The position numbers and the translations under genes are program-made. From positions 12,893,001-12,957,000 of the forward strand of contig OW285196.1 of the NCBI GenBank assembly GCA_935421135.1: a stretch of DNA of 64,000 nucleotides, read 5' to 3'. Positions 38,169 to 51,000 of this stretch are shown piece by piece; position 1 is the stretch's first letter; each line of letters starts with the position of its first letter. Below the pieces are notes generated by a model, which did no database searches, was not told the DNA's origin, and was given only the letters and a program-made list of their open reading frames with translations. The stretch comes from Bugulina stolonifera (Eukaryota; Bryozoa; Gymnolaemata; Cheilostomatida; Bugulidae).

Positions 38169-38245
38169 CTAAGGTGTTTCATGCTGTAGCCCAAGTTCCT
38201 GCAATAACTTCTCTCTCATAACAAACTTTTGTACCATACCAGAAT
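38169..38245 (-). pseudogene. Partial duplicate of ACSF2 last exon
   Basis: The minus strand encodes MVQKFVMREKLLQELGLQHE and a stop, matching the end of exon 15, but it lacks the exon's first half and its acceptor. Short GATCTGTTCT / AATCCATTCTG sequences on either side match a single AATCCGTTCTG in copy 3, so a duplicated exon fragment was inserted there. Confidence 0.75.
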
Positions 38246-38627
38246 CCATTCTGCACAGCAGAGTGTCATTGGCAAGAGTCCAATGATAATAAAATATTGT
38301 AGCAGATAGCCTAAGGTGATTCATGCTGTAGCCCAAGTTCTTCCAATAAGTTCTCTCTCATGATAAACTTTTTTACCTTACCAGAAGCTGTGAGCGGGAA
38401 AGAGTCGACACAGACCACATATCTTGGTATCTTGAAGTGTGAAATCTGTAATAAGATCGTGAGAAAAGCCAAAGGTGCATGTGCAGACAGTCCAACTATG
38501 GATATATAAGATTTAACAACTGAATAGACTCAGACTCAGCTCAGAAGCAAATTGAGTAGGTGACTATAGGGCTACATTGAAGTAGCTATAATATGTATGT
38601 AATTAATGCTTGTATCATACTGTAGAA

Positions 38628-39020
38628 CAGTGGCGCCCAAATCGAGGCCCACGGCCCTGATCAGGTTCCTAGCTAATTTAATCAGGCCCTCCACTTGTTG
38701 TGTAAAAATTCAAAACTTCATACAAATTCCGATAAAGTTTGTTTAGCCGCAGGTGTCCTTGGTTTGCCAAAAATTTATTGCAAAGAAAGACCGTTTTCAC
38801 CTATCACACTAACTACTTATCTTGTACATTTAATTATGTGAAAGATCAGATCTACTTGTAATAAACGTTTATTTGAAAAGTGTAAATCTGATGCCTACAT
38901 TCATGTCACATCCATTTTATACATGTTTACACATTGAAACACGCATAAACACACATAGAACGTACATGTATAACTTTGTACTAATAAGTGGCTCCAAGCT
39001 CACGTCTTTTACCACTACCA
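38628..39020. mobile_element. Probable hAT-like fragment in intron 14 of ACSF2 copy 2
   Basis: Sequence starting CAGTGGCGCCCAAA, with GAGGCCCACGGCCCTGATCAG, is absent from the equivalent intron of copy 3. There CTGTAGAA runs on toward TTATCAAAATTGGTCAA. The start looks like an hAT end; no matching right end was found. Confidence 0.45.
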
Positions 39021-40529
39021 TTATCAAAATAGGTCAATCATGTACTTTTACCCTACGTTGCAAAAAATGGATACTTCCACCGAAAGTGTACTAAACACCA
39101 CAACACTAATTCTATACATGCCTTAGTACACTTACCTCCCCCTTACAGAAGTCCTTGACCTCTTGCTCTGTCAAGGTCATACCATTTTTCACTCAAATAC
39201 AAGCACATACTTCCTCACCCATTCGTTTATCAGGAACACCTGACCATGTGGAGAACAAATATAATTAGACAGCTGTATCTATTTGCATTTATATTGATGA
39301 CACAATGTTATCAATATAAAAAAGAAGCTGTTCTGTTGCCTCAGCCAATAGGAACTCACCTACTACCTGCACATCTTCAATAGCAGGATGTGTGTGTAGG
39401 AACTGCTCGATCTCTATAGGGTATATATTCTCTCCACCTCGTATTATCACGTCTTTAATTCTCCCATTTATCATAACATAACCATCTTCATCCATTACAG
39501 CTAGATCTCTGTGTTCACATAAATACATGAACAGTGGAACAAGACAAGAAAAACTTGTAGACATTCAAGTATAGATGTACATGTAAGTATCATTGTAACT
39601 TACCCAGTGTGATACCATTGAGTAGGTGAGATAGCAGAATCAGTTTTAGCTTTATCCTCCCAATAACCCAGCATAGTAGAGTATCCTCGAGTACAAAGTT
39701 CTCCATTTTCTCCACGTGGCACTATCTGCCCACTCTCATCAACTATCTTAGCCTGAGGATTGACAGAAAGTCAATTACAATGAGTATTGTCTTTTGGGAG
39801 AGCATATCTCTTTACTGTTATAACGGACTACTAATCGTTTATATATCTTAATGACCTTATGTATCCCGGAGCAAAATTGTCTGCTATTGGCTGCCACCAT
39901 GCACATGACACTGTTATTGCTATAGCACACGGACAAATTATCTTGAGATCCAAAACGAATGTTTACTAGGTCAATTTGATTGGGTAGTCTTAGTTGCTAT
40001 TATGAACCCATAACAAAGATAGCGGAAGGAAAGATCGGACACTCAATGATAATACCCTGTCCCCACCACATACGCCAAATTTGGAGGTCTCCATGTCTGC
40101 GATTCACTGTCCTGCCCTAGACCTGTTGAGTTTTTAGATAGCTGTTAGACTACCATCACAGTTTAACGGATTGAATATCGTGTACTCTGTAATACCGATA
40201 TTATTTGTACAAATAGATTATTTATACGGGGCCGTTGTAAAGAATCTTATCTGATTGGTTGGCAGAACACCAATAGTAATAGCGGATTTCTACACAAGGT
40301 ATCACAACCCCTTGCTTAATCTGGACAAATCTTTATTTATCTTTGCCTATATTTAGTTGTTGCTAACTCGGTGAATTACTGGCAACATGCCAAGACCGTA
40401 TTTGTGAAATCCGTGAACACAAGGAATACATGTAATGACTTGAGGTGTTGTCACACCAGGTTAATCTTCATATGGTAACATATTTGGGATAGTGAACAGT
40501 TTGGTTGCAATGTAAGGGGTGGTGACATA

Positions 40530-40655
40530 ATATGCTGTGGTGACATTGGCTGTAACATAAGGGATGGTGGCTTTGACTGTAACATAGATGGTGGTGGCTT
40601 TGACTGTAACATTAGAGATGGTGGCTTTGACTGTAATATTAGGGATGGTGTATAA
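40530..40655. repeat. Imperfect tandem repeat (GGTGGCTTTGACTGTAACAT) in ACSF2 copy 2 intron 11
   Basis: Three to four imperfect units of about 28-30 bp. The same family is longer in the equivalent intron of copy 3 (49663-49842). Confidence 0.8.
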
Positions 40656-42609
40656 AGTTACTGAGTGACTATAGTAATAGAAGAGAATAACACGCTCACT
40701 CACACCTACCTCAGTGTGGTCCAATAGGCAACCAATAGAACCACATCTTTTCTCTATGCTGTCGTCAGGAAATGTGAGAAAGGAAAGAGGACTGGTCTCA
40801 GTGGAACCGTACGCAACCTAAAACAGTAACACTGATAAAAGCAAAGAATACAAAAGAGCAAAACTAACTAACCAGTGAGAGTCTCAATACAGTCAAGGCT
40901 AAAATGATGCCCAGCTTCCATTAAATAATGCCTGCATAGTACTCAACGATACCGTGTTTCAGCACATCGGTCACCTTTGCTATGAAATAATATACATGTA
41001 ATATATCATACAATCTACATTTGAATCACACAAGAAACGGTGAAGTTTCATATCAGTGCTAAAAAACATCTCAAACATCTTAACTTACGCAGGCTTTGGG
41101 CATGTGCAGTTTGCTATTTACTTCCTTCACCACTTCTACTGGGCAGGGAGAACCACCCATGATATCTGCATGTATAATAATAACTTACATTGTACATTGC
41201 AGCTGTCCACTAGGACCGACCTTGAACTTAAGTTTCACCTTAGGGAATATTTTATATTTTTAGAAGTTATGCTCACTTTATATATTGCTCTGAAGGGTAG
41301 ACAACTTCTCGGCAAATGTAAATTAATTTTTATTCAGTTCACAGGCTATAACTACGCAGGATATTAAGACCTTCACATAGAGAAAGTAAACACTATCGTA
41401 GTTAAAGACATACCAGATTGCAGGGAGGAAATGTTGTACTGATCAAAGTTTGGATGGTTGAGAATGTCTATGAACATTGTCGATGTTCCATACAGAACGT
41501 CACACCTACAGAAATATTCAGTCAGCAAAGTCACGATGATGCAATTTTATTATATTTAGCCTGGATTCCTAAACCATGGGATTGAAGTCACAGTTTCAAC
41601 TACAAATATTAGCCAGAGTTCTACACCCAATTAGCACATACTACTAATTAGTGAGAAGAGCTTGGGACCAAGGATTAATGCCTATTATATATTTTACATG
41701 AATCTATGTAATATGGGGGTGCCCTATGACCCTCTGTACCTCTCTGACTGGATAGACTGTAAGCTAGCCTCAGGTTCAAATGAAGGTGCGGGGTAGACAC
41801 ATGTAGCCCCATGAACAATATTCATCATAGATCCAAGCACCATACCAGAACTGTGATGAAGTGGAACGGGCACACATATTCTTGGTGACTAAAATACAGT
41901 GTTGTAAACGAAATAGTAGAGTATAGTAGGTACTTGAACAGTATAACAGAAACTTGAACAGTATAACAGGTACGGTACTTGATTAGTAGAGTCAGTACTT
42001 GGACAGTATAACAGGTATTTATAAACTACCTGATGACAAAATTACAAATAATATCTGTTTTAATCATCATTTTTGCAGTCAAAACTGATTCATCATTGGT
42101 TAAAACCTAATCTGCTAACATAATGCAGCTGAAGTTGGCAGCCTTCATAATTGACATAGAACCAAGGCGTGGACGACTCCCAAACGATTACGAACATCCA
42201 TAAATAATAGTGCAAAGTGTACATGTACACATCTGTATCGGTAGTTAGTTATTCCTGAATGCACATTATGTATAGTATGGTAAGGAAAGACATTACATGT
42301 TATGATGTAGCACGGTAAGGAAAGACAAACCTGAACATGATACTCCATCCTGTATCCAATAAACCGAGAGTTATTCACCAGATTATGATGAGTCAATGTA
42401 GCTCCTTTGGGATTCCCAGTTGTACCCTAAAAGTATATATACATGTAACTGCACAGTGTAACACACTAATGTAACAAATCCATTTTATTTGAAAGGCAAA
42501 TGACACTAGACATGTAACTATAATGACATAACATAATAATGCAGTGCTTTCAAATCTATAAGAACTGAGACAGGTGTGAGAGAACTCCATACACATTCAC
42601 CAATATAAT

Positions 42610-42805
42610 ATGGATGAGTAGCTGCAAGTGCTGGTCATGTGCACCATAAACCAGTGCTTGTCATGTGCTCTATAAGCAAGTGCTTATCATGTGCACCACA
42701 AACAAGTGCTTGTCATGTGCACCATATTAAACCAGTGCTTGTCTGCGCAATATAAACAAGTGCTTGTCATGGGAATCATAAACAAGTGCTCGTCATGAAC
42801 ACCAT
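42610..42805. repeat. About 28-bp tandem repeat (AGTGCTTGTCATGTGCACCA), about 7 copies
   Basis: Imperfect array in intron 6 of ACSF2 copy 2. It is reduced to at most a trace in copy 3 (CAGTTGTCATGTGCACCGTA near 52329). Confidence 0.8.
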
Positions 42806-43864
42806 AAACATGCACAAACACATAGAGACTCTCTGTTTGAACAGAAATGGAGAAATGGAAAAAGATGAACATCAAACTAAGGCATCAGAAATGAATAGAG
42901 AAACAGTAGTGGGTTAAATAGCAGAGCACCACACAGTTAGCTAGGGGTTCAAAACTTCATTGTGTTAGGAACTCAGATACCTAGCGTTAGAGTACTTTGT
43001 CAACATGTGGCATCCTAAGAGGAAAAATATATTGATCATGGCAACAGAATGAATTTAAGTTTAACAAAACAGAATATCTGAAATCTGGTTCAATGGTTCA
43101 CTCTTCTTTCACTACTTACAGATGTAAACTGGATGTTGATTGGTTGATCACAGTGAAGTTTTTTAGCTATATTCTCCATCTCTAGACGGTGCTCTTTAGT
43201 CCCCGTCCCGCAAACTTCATCAAAATTGAAAGCTCCACTAAAATTTAATTTAATTGAAGGTACTACTAAGATTTAACGAAAGACATGACATAATATTATT
43301 ATAAAGTACATGGTAACCTATATGTAATTAATACTGTTCAGAGTTGTGCATTGTAAAACATAAATATTAATAACAACTCTATTTCCCATAACTCTTTGGA
43401 TTAGCCCAAAAGTAAGGTAATTTAGAATGAGACAAAAAAGATTTCCAAGTCTAAACGTTTCCCAATGTAGTTTAAACTAAACAAATATGTCACATTGTTT
43501 ATATTATAATACTTATATTATTTAATAAAAATAAGCTAAGTTTCGCCTCCTGTAGCGGCATAAAATTTGAAAAGGAAATTTAAGCAATCTCACTGCATGT
43601 ACAAATGTATATAAACAACTGTAACTACGAGCGTACAATGAGAAAAGCCATTTATAATTGCAAGCAATAACACATTACTGCACAACATTGAAGTTGAACA
43701 GTCATATAAATGCAGTGTTAGTAAGTTAATGTGTGCTCAGTAAGATAGTGGGCAGCCAATAGTGAATAAACAAGCCAACTAAACATTCCAATGTGACAAC
43801 AATCAGTAAGTTAACAGTCTAAGGATGAATAGTCAGTGTCAGTCCGTCAGCATGTCAACAATTA

Positions 43865-44172
43865 GCACGTCAAGAGTTAGTAAGTCAATCAGTCAATCAG
43901 TGAGTCAAGAGTTAGTAAGTCAATCAGTCAATCAGTGAGTTAAGGGTTAGTAAGTCAATCAGTCAATCAGTGAGTCAAGAGTTAGTAAGTCAATCAGTCA
44001 ATCAGTGAGTTAAGGGTTAGTAAGTCAATCAGTCAATCAGTGAGTCAAGAGTTAGTAAGTCAATCAGTCAATCAGTGAGTTAAGGGTTAGTAAGTCAATC
44101 AGTCAATCGGTGAGTCAAGAGTTAGCAAGTCAATCAGTCAATCAGTAAGTCAAGAGTTAATAAGTCAACAGT
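43865..44172. repeat. 32-bp-type tandem repeat (GTAAGTCAATCAGTCAATCA), about 9 copies
   Basis: Array in intron 5 of ACSF2 copy 2 whose units alternate between two variants (GTGAGTCAAGAGTTA and GTGAGTTAAGGGTTA), giving a higher-order period of twice the unit. A degenerate relative occupies 53265-53560 in copy 3. Confidence 0.9.
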
Positions 44173-45795
44173 CATCGAGTTCAAACATTGGTTTTGTGAG
44201 GCCTATCTACTGTAGTTGCACAGAAAGTACATAACATTTGACCTACTTACTTGGTGACTAGCAATACCTACAAAATCCACTGATTCCTAGAATACAGTAC
44301 CTACATACAAAGTATAAATGGTACCACAGCCCCCCCCCACCCAGAGTTGATAGCGCACATCAGCATAATACAATTTGCTTCAATAAAATTCAACTCAATT
44401 AACCATATAACCATAATATAAACGGAGTGTAACACTATATTATCTAATCCATAGTAATTGTAAAACTTACGGTTTCTTCGTCTCCCCCATTATGATAACT
44501 GAGGTTAATTCTGGTGCTCTGTAATAAACAATGTCAATGTAACCTCTATAAATGATATCCAACTTGGCTCTATTAGATTAGACAGCAACAGAACCAGAAA
44601 TGGCTTAGCGTTAGAATAATATACAGATAGTTTACCATGGAGTATTAAACAATACAATGGTTAGACAGTGGACTCTCACTCACCTGTGATTCTTCAGATG
44701 ACCAGGTGAACATCTGATCAGTTCAGGAAATAATTCAAACATCATCTCATAATAATCCTGAGTTTTAAATGATTCGGCCATTATCATAGCTTTCATTCCT
44801 ACCTTCTGAATAGCATACTCCAGTTCATTGACTCTGTATGCTGGGTTTACGTTCACCTGTCATATAGAATGATATTAGTGTACGATTGGTTGTAGCGGCA
44901 AATAAAAAATTTACACACGAAGTTGCATAACCTACATATAAAGTGGTAAAACTTGTATGACCAGATGTTCCAGGGGAACATTCTTCTTACCAAAATCAAG
45001 CCGACTTGAGCAGTAGCCAGTTGTGTAAGAACCCATTCTACATGGTTGGGGCTCCAGATACCGACCCTATCTCCTGGCTTCAAGCCAATGGCTAACAATC
45101 CTGCAGCCAAACTGTCCATCTACGTGAGAACAGAACAATATAAAACTACAGTCAAGGCCTCCACAGTCACACCTTTAGTACAGTTTATAAGAAATCACTC
45201 GAATAAATTAATTTTTGTTGAAAGTCGAAAATATTTCAAACCTTGGCTTTGAACTGCTGGTAGGTAAGACGGACATTATCCCTACAGAAGACAACCATAT
45301 CTTGATCTGGAGTTTTCTCCACTTGTTTATTAAAGATTGCCCCGATGGTTTCGCCAACAAGATTTTGCTCACTGAATGCACTTTCATAGCTTAGCCGGGG
45401 AGCCGTTTGCTGCAGCTTGCTAGTGATTGTGAGGTACCTTGAAAAGTATAGAGCCACCCTCAACAATTCCAACTTGTAATAAGCACATAGTCTAACCCAT
45501 CCAGTTAGTACAGAAAATAAAGTAACAGCACTAACACAGCGCATGCTAAGAACCCAGTATACATTAGCCTAAGCATCAGGCAGTGTTAGCGTAAAACACT
45601 GGTGTGGTCGCTCTGCCTTATGCCCAGGCTAAGCACACAGTCCAATACACACAAGTATGTAAAACAGTAATAAGTCTTATGACATTAGTAAATATACTAG
45701 TTGTTCGCTGTGAAGACTTACCGATGAAGAGCAGATGCTAACCTGACATACTTCAATGCTGAGGAAATATATGGCAGACGAGAAAGGTTAGTCAT

Positions 45796-48077
45796 TCCTA
45801 CAAACCGAGAAACTTTTTAAAGACGATGCTTTGGATATGAAAGCAAGAGAAAATCAACAGAATTCATATCTCGTCATGAAAGTATAGAGTAATATTTACA
45901 AAAATGTGTAATGAACTGGAGTCAGCAATTTTACACCAATGAGCATTCCCAAAATGATCTGAGAAGTTAAAACCTTAAAGCAGTTCAAATACAACCAGTG
46001 GTTGTGAGTCCAACCTATCCTGTACACCTTGGCCAAAACACTCATGATAAAAATGAAAAACCATTGGTTCTCATTAATAAATCTATTTACAAGTAGTAAC
46101 GCAATGCGACATATCCAAGTTCATGGACACGTATATGCACCCATAACAAAGATAGTACATAAACTAAGTTCAACAGAAACAGCAGTTATCAACAGGACAT
46201 TATCGTAATGATGCAATTGGAATGGCGAAACAAATTGTATCGTATTTTACTTCCGAGCATTGCAACATGGTTAAATTGAAAGGAGGACATGACGTATAAT
46301 AATCGACAATTATCATAAGTAATATTATTCAGTAATTGAATCCAAATAATCAATGTGTTATACTAATAGCGATAACAAATCACATTGAATCATTTGAATC
46401 AACCAAAAATAAATTATATTAAATCATAGGTTGCAATTTCTGTGCAAATCCAAGCAACATTCCCAATCCGATTTCAACAAGTGGTGGATCACCTTATGTT
46501 AATGCTAACTGAGGGTTGGTCAGTCTAGAAGTAATTGATAAGTGATATTAAAATACATGATAAACAATAATAATGATTATTATAATAATAATGATTTAGA
46601 AATATAACAATAATGATAATTAATAAACGTTAAATTTGAGCATTCCAGTTTTTAATGAGAAAACTTAGCAGCAGATTTGACTAAAGCAAATGTATCAAAA
46701 AGGGTAGGCTCAGGACAAGCTTTTACAACCATAAAACTGGTGGCAAATGTAGGAGATATCAATCCCAATTTTTCTGGATTCACAGGGTGCTAGGACGTGT
46801 TCAGTGTAGAAAAAAGGGGTTGCCAATGGGAAAGAAGGTACAGCACAGGGCAATTGGTTAACTCATTATTTGCAGAGGAGATAATGTCAGGTGCAGCAGT
46901 CAAATTAGGCCTCTCAGTTTAACGATCTGTCCACCCCGCAATTCTATTGGTGGCAGAGTCAAACGTATGGAGGCAGGTTGCTGCTCTAGCAATTGAGAAT
47001 TCTCGTGTATGTGGGAAACAGATGGTATAGAGAGCATCTCTATGGCTCTACATGCCCGGAAGAAGCTTTTGGGCCAAGATTTTCAACCACCTCCTTCCCG
47101 GGTTGGACATCAAAGGAACAATCGTGATATCGCTTTACATGGTGTGGCGGATTTGGCTCGCAATGGACTTCCAGAATCGCACCAGGTTAGCATTATTCAG
47201 ATACTGGACAGTACAGTCTTCCATGCCACTTCTTCTTTGTACGAGCTTTTGACTTAGAGAATGCAATCAAGCGTGAAGAGTTCTAGCAGTTTTGGAATTT
47301 CCCCGGTCAGTAGTAAGTCCCCATTGCCAGTTACCAACTATACTATCTACTGGTCAGTGTCTCCTTCCTGTTGTTTTCTGTCATGTCTTTGACGCCTTGC
47401 ATTATATCATTACATTGTGTGTAACAATACTGCAGTAGTACAAATATTCCCAGAGAAGAGCACATCAATGATCAGTTGTGCAGTCCATTACTTGCTTCAA
47501 TACTTTCCGAGATTAATTATTATAACGGAAAAGTAGGGCATCAACCTCCCCACCAAAGGAACTCCAGGGCATCACCTCCCCACCAAAGAAACTACTGGGG
47601 ATCACCTCCCATCAAAGGAACTCCAGGAACCCTCAGTAACAGCTGTAATATATAATAGTATTAATTTCTATTTATATCACATTAATAATTTATTATACTA
47701 CTTTGGAATTAATATTGCAATACTAAAAAGTATAAATAATTAAAAGAATTATTGTTACAAGCATTCCTAGCAAAAACCACTACTCGTATATGTTTCATTT
47801 GAAGCAATTTAAAATCATAAAAAAATGTTTGATTTGTAAGAAAATACTGATAATTTGATTAGTTGTGATTATAAATTCTCAGTGGACCCTGAAACCAAAC
47901 AAAAGGATATTCAACAAACACCAGACACTAAATACCAGTAATATTTTTAAACGGACTAGATCATTACGTTGACAAACACTGTGAAGGTAAACGCCGTCAG
48001 AATCCGTTCTGAATAGCATAGTGTCATTGGCAAGAGTCCAATGATAATACATGTAATTAACTATTGTAACAGATAGC
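45796..48077. other. 5' flank of ACSF2 copy 2 and junction with copy 3
   Basis: Homologous in stretches to the 35.8-38.2 kb spacer. It includes an unrecognised 82-codon open frame at 47009-47257 (+), whose counterpart near 37.25 kb is degraded. 46550-46640 is AT-rich simple sequence. Confidence 0.45.
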
Positions 48078-51000
48078 CTAAGGTGACTCATGCTGTAGCC
48101 CGAGTTCCTCCAATAAGTTCTTTCTCATGATAAACTTCTGTACCTTACCAGTAACTGTGAGTGGGAAAGAATCAACACATACCACATATCTTGGTATCTT
48201 GAAGTGTGAAATCTGTAATAACATGATAAGACAATTCATGCATTGTACAGCTGGCAGAGGGAAGAGAAGAGAATTGATTTGTTGTAGCGATAACTCCAAT
48301 TTAGAGAGAAATAGAAACTAATGTGCACATTACGCTGTAGAATGATGGCATACTTCGATCACTGCCTCTTTATCAAAATTGGTCAACTTGTACCTTTAGC
48401 TATGTGGAGAAAAATTGATACTTCCATTATATATCCATAATTGCACTTACCTCTCCCTTACAGAAGTCTTTGACCTCTTGCTCTGTCAAGGTCATACCAT
48501 CTTTCACTCGAATACAAGCACATATCTCCTCACCCATTCGTTTATCAGGAACACCTGACCATGTGGATAACAAATATAATTAGACAGCTGTATCTATTTA
48601 CATTGTATGGGAGCAGCCATGGCTTAGGGGTTAGAATGCTGAGCTTTCATGCTGAAGGTTCCAGGTTTGAATCCCGGGTCATGGTGGTGTTAGGAAGAGC
48701 ATCCAGCCACAATTGCTCCTGTGCCTCAATAGTCCTTGGGGTCATGCAAAGCATGGCTTCAAGGCAACTCCTCTACCCCTGCCAAAAAGGCCATGTCATC
48801 TGGGCCTTTTCTCACAGGGAGTTGGCCAGCACTGGCACCTGCTGCTGCTAGGGGCTGGTCACGCCGAGGAGTATTTACATGTATATTGATGACATGGTCT
48901 TATCATCACCTACACTCCTACAGGAAACTGTGTTGTGTCGTTTCGACCAATAGGAACTCACCTACTACCTGTACGTCTTCAATAGCAGGATGTGTGTATA
49001 GGAACTGCTCGATCTCTACAGGGTATATATTCTCTCCACCTCGAATTATCATGTCTTTAATTCTCCCATTTATCATAACGTAACCATCCTCATCCATTAC
49101 AGCTAGATCTCTGTGTTCACATAAATACATACACAGTGGAACAAGACGAGAAAAACCTGTAAATATTTAAGTATAGATGTACATGTAAGTATCATTGTAA
49201 CTTACCCAGTGTGATACCATTGAGTAGGTGAGATAGCAGAATCAGTTTTAGCTTTATCCTCCCAATAACCCAGCATAGTAGAGTATCCTCGAGTACAAAG
49301 TTCTCCACTTTCTCCACGGGATACTATCTGCCCGCTCTCATCGACTATCTTAGCCTGAGGGTTCACAGAAAGTCAATCTGACAATGATGTATGAATATAC
49401 ATCAAAATATTAGGATTAAATAAAAATACAATTTTTTATATTTTTATTAATTTAGTCCTAATATTTCGATGATGTATGGATTTAATAGAAATATAAAAAA
49501 ATGTGTCTCGTTTTGTTATTCATCATTAAGATACTGGCTCACACCAACATTTTCCAATTTAGTATTTTGATTAATATGACTTGGAGTTGTCAGGTCAGGT
49601 TGATCTTTCAATGTAGAGCAGCAAACTTTTATCTGGTAGTAATACTTGAGATATTGAACAACTTTGACTGTAACATAAGGGATGATGGCTTTGACTGTAA
49701 CATAAGGGATGGTGGCTTTGACTGTAACATAAGGGATGGTGCTTTGACTGTAACATAAGGGATGGTGGCCTTGACTGTAACATAAGGGATGGTGGCCTTG
49801 ACTGTAACATAAGGGATGGTGCTTTGACTGTAAAATAAGGAATGGTGTGCAAAGTTACTGAGTGGTGTTAGTGATAGATAATGCCAGTACCTTCACCCTC
49901 ACCTACCTCTGTGTGGTCGACCAGACAGCCAATTGAGCCACATCTTTTCTCTATGCTGTCGTCGGGAAACGTGAGAAAAGTAACAGGGCTGGTCTCAGTG
50001 GAGCCGTACGCAACCTAGAAGTACAGAAGTACATGTATAACCATCAGATAATAAACTTGACAAAACATCCGTTATTAACTAATCAAACGTCATTTAAACA
50101 GTGCCTGCACAGTTCTTAAATTTCTTTTTTTAAGCACAGAGTTACCTTTACACTAGAAGAACTATGCAAAAATACAATACAATGTGTTTCATTTGAATCA
50201 TATAGGAAATCCTGAGGATTCAGTATATACAGTGCAAAATAAATCATAATACATTACCATATCCATATTATAAAACTTACGCAGGCTTTGGGCATGTGCA
50301 GTTTGCTATTTACTTCCTTCATCACTTCTACTGGGCACGGAGAGCCAGCCATGATACCTGCATGTACATAAATAACTTACATTGTACATTGCAGCTGTCC
50401 TAAGATGTAAAGATCTAAGAATAGATGTAAAGTTCTAAGAATAGATGTAAAGTTCTAAGAATAGATGTAAAGATCTAAGAATAGATGTAAAGTTCTAAGA
50501 ATAGATGTAAAGATCTAAGAATAGATGTAAAGATCTAAGAATAGATGGAAAGTTCTAAGAATAGATGTAAATATCTAAGAATAGATGTAAAGATCTAAGA
50601 ACAGTTGTAAAGATCTAAGAATAGATGTAAAAATCTAGATAGATTCATGTTCCACTGTATATGTAAAATGTATATGTATATGTATATCACAGCAGTACAG
50701 TTGAGATGATGACTGTACATGTAACACATTCATTCTATATATCTATAAAATAATACAGTAAATACCGCATACTGTATGCTTCTACAATATCTCACAACCA
50801 CTAAGAAGTTATGCTCCCTTTATTGCTTTGAAGAGAAGACAACTCTTTGTAAAATGGAAATTGATTTTTATTCAGTTTACAGGCTATAAATAAGCAGGAG
50901 AATATTAAGACCTTCACATAGAGGAAGTAAACACTATCGTAGTTAAGGACATACCAGATTGCAGGGAGGAAATGTCATACTGATCAAAGTTTGGATGGTT

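Larger units (their letters stand above)
38311..45795 (-). pseudogene. ACSF2-like acyl-CoA synthetase, copy 2 (in-frame stop in exon 14)
   Basis: Exons in transcript order: 45722-45795, 45242-45437, 44991-45119, 44684-44856, 44471-44518, 43120-43237, 42331-42426, 41740-41888, 41414-41505, 41089-41165, 40710-40817, 39604-39752, 39360-39508, 39136-39239, 38311-38445. All keep phase, for a potential 598 residues. The codon that is CGA (Arg) in copies 1 and 3 is TGA here (39193-39195), which would remove the last 65 or so residues, including the A10 lysine motif (SGKVKKF). Other oddities: LHHSSG replaces LYHCFG in exon 8, and GTTGNPKG forms the ATP loop. The presequence-like exon 1 (MTNLSRLPYISSALKYVR) is kept. 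Introns carry several minisatellites and a probable hAT fragment. It could still be transcribed. RNA editing or readthrough cannot be excluded from sequence. Confidence 0.85.

Noticed and set aside
48127..49083. Plus-strand open frames across ACSF2 copy 3 exons and the SINE
   Set aside because: They are antisense shadows of minus-strand exons or run through the SINE.
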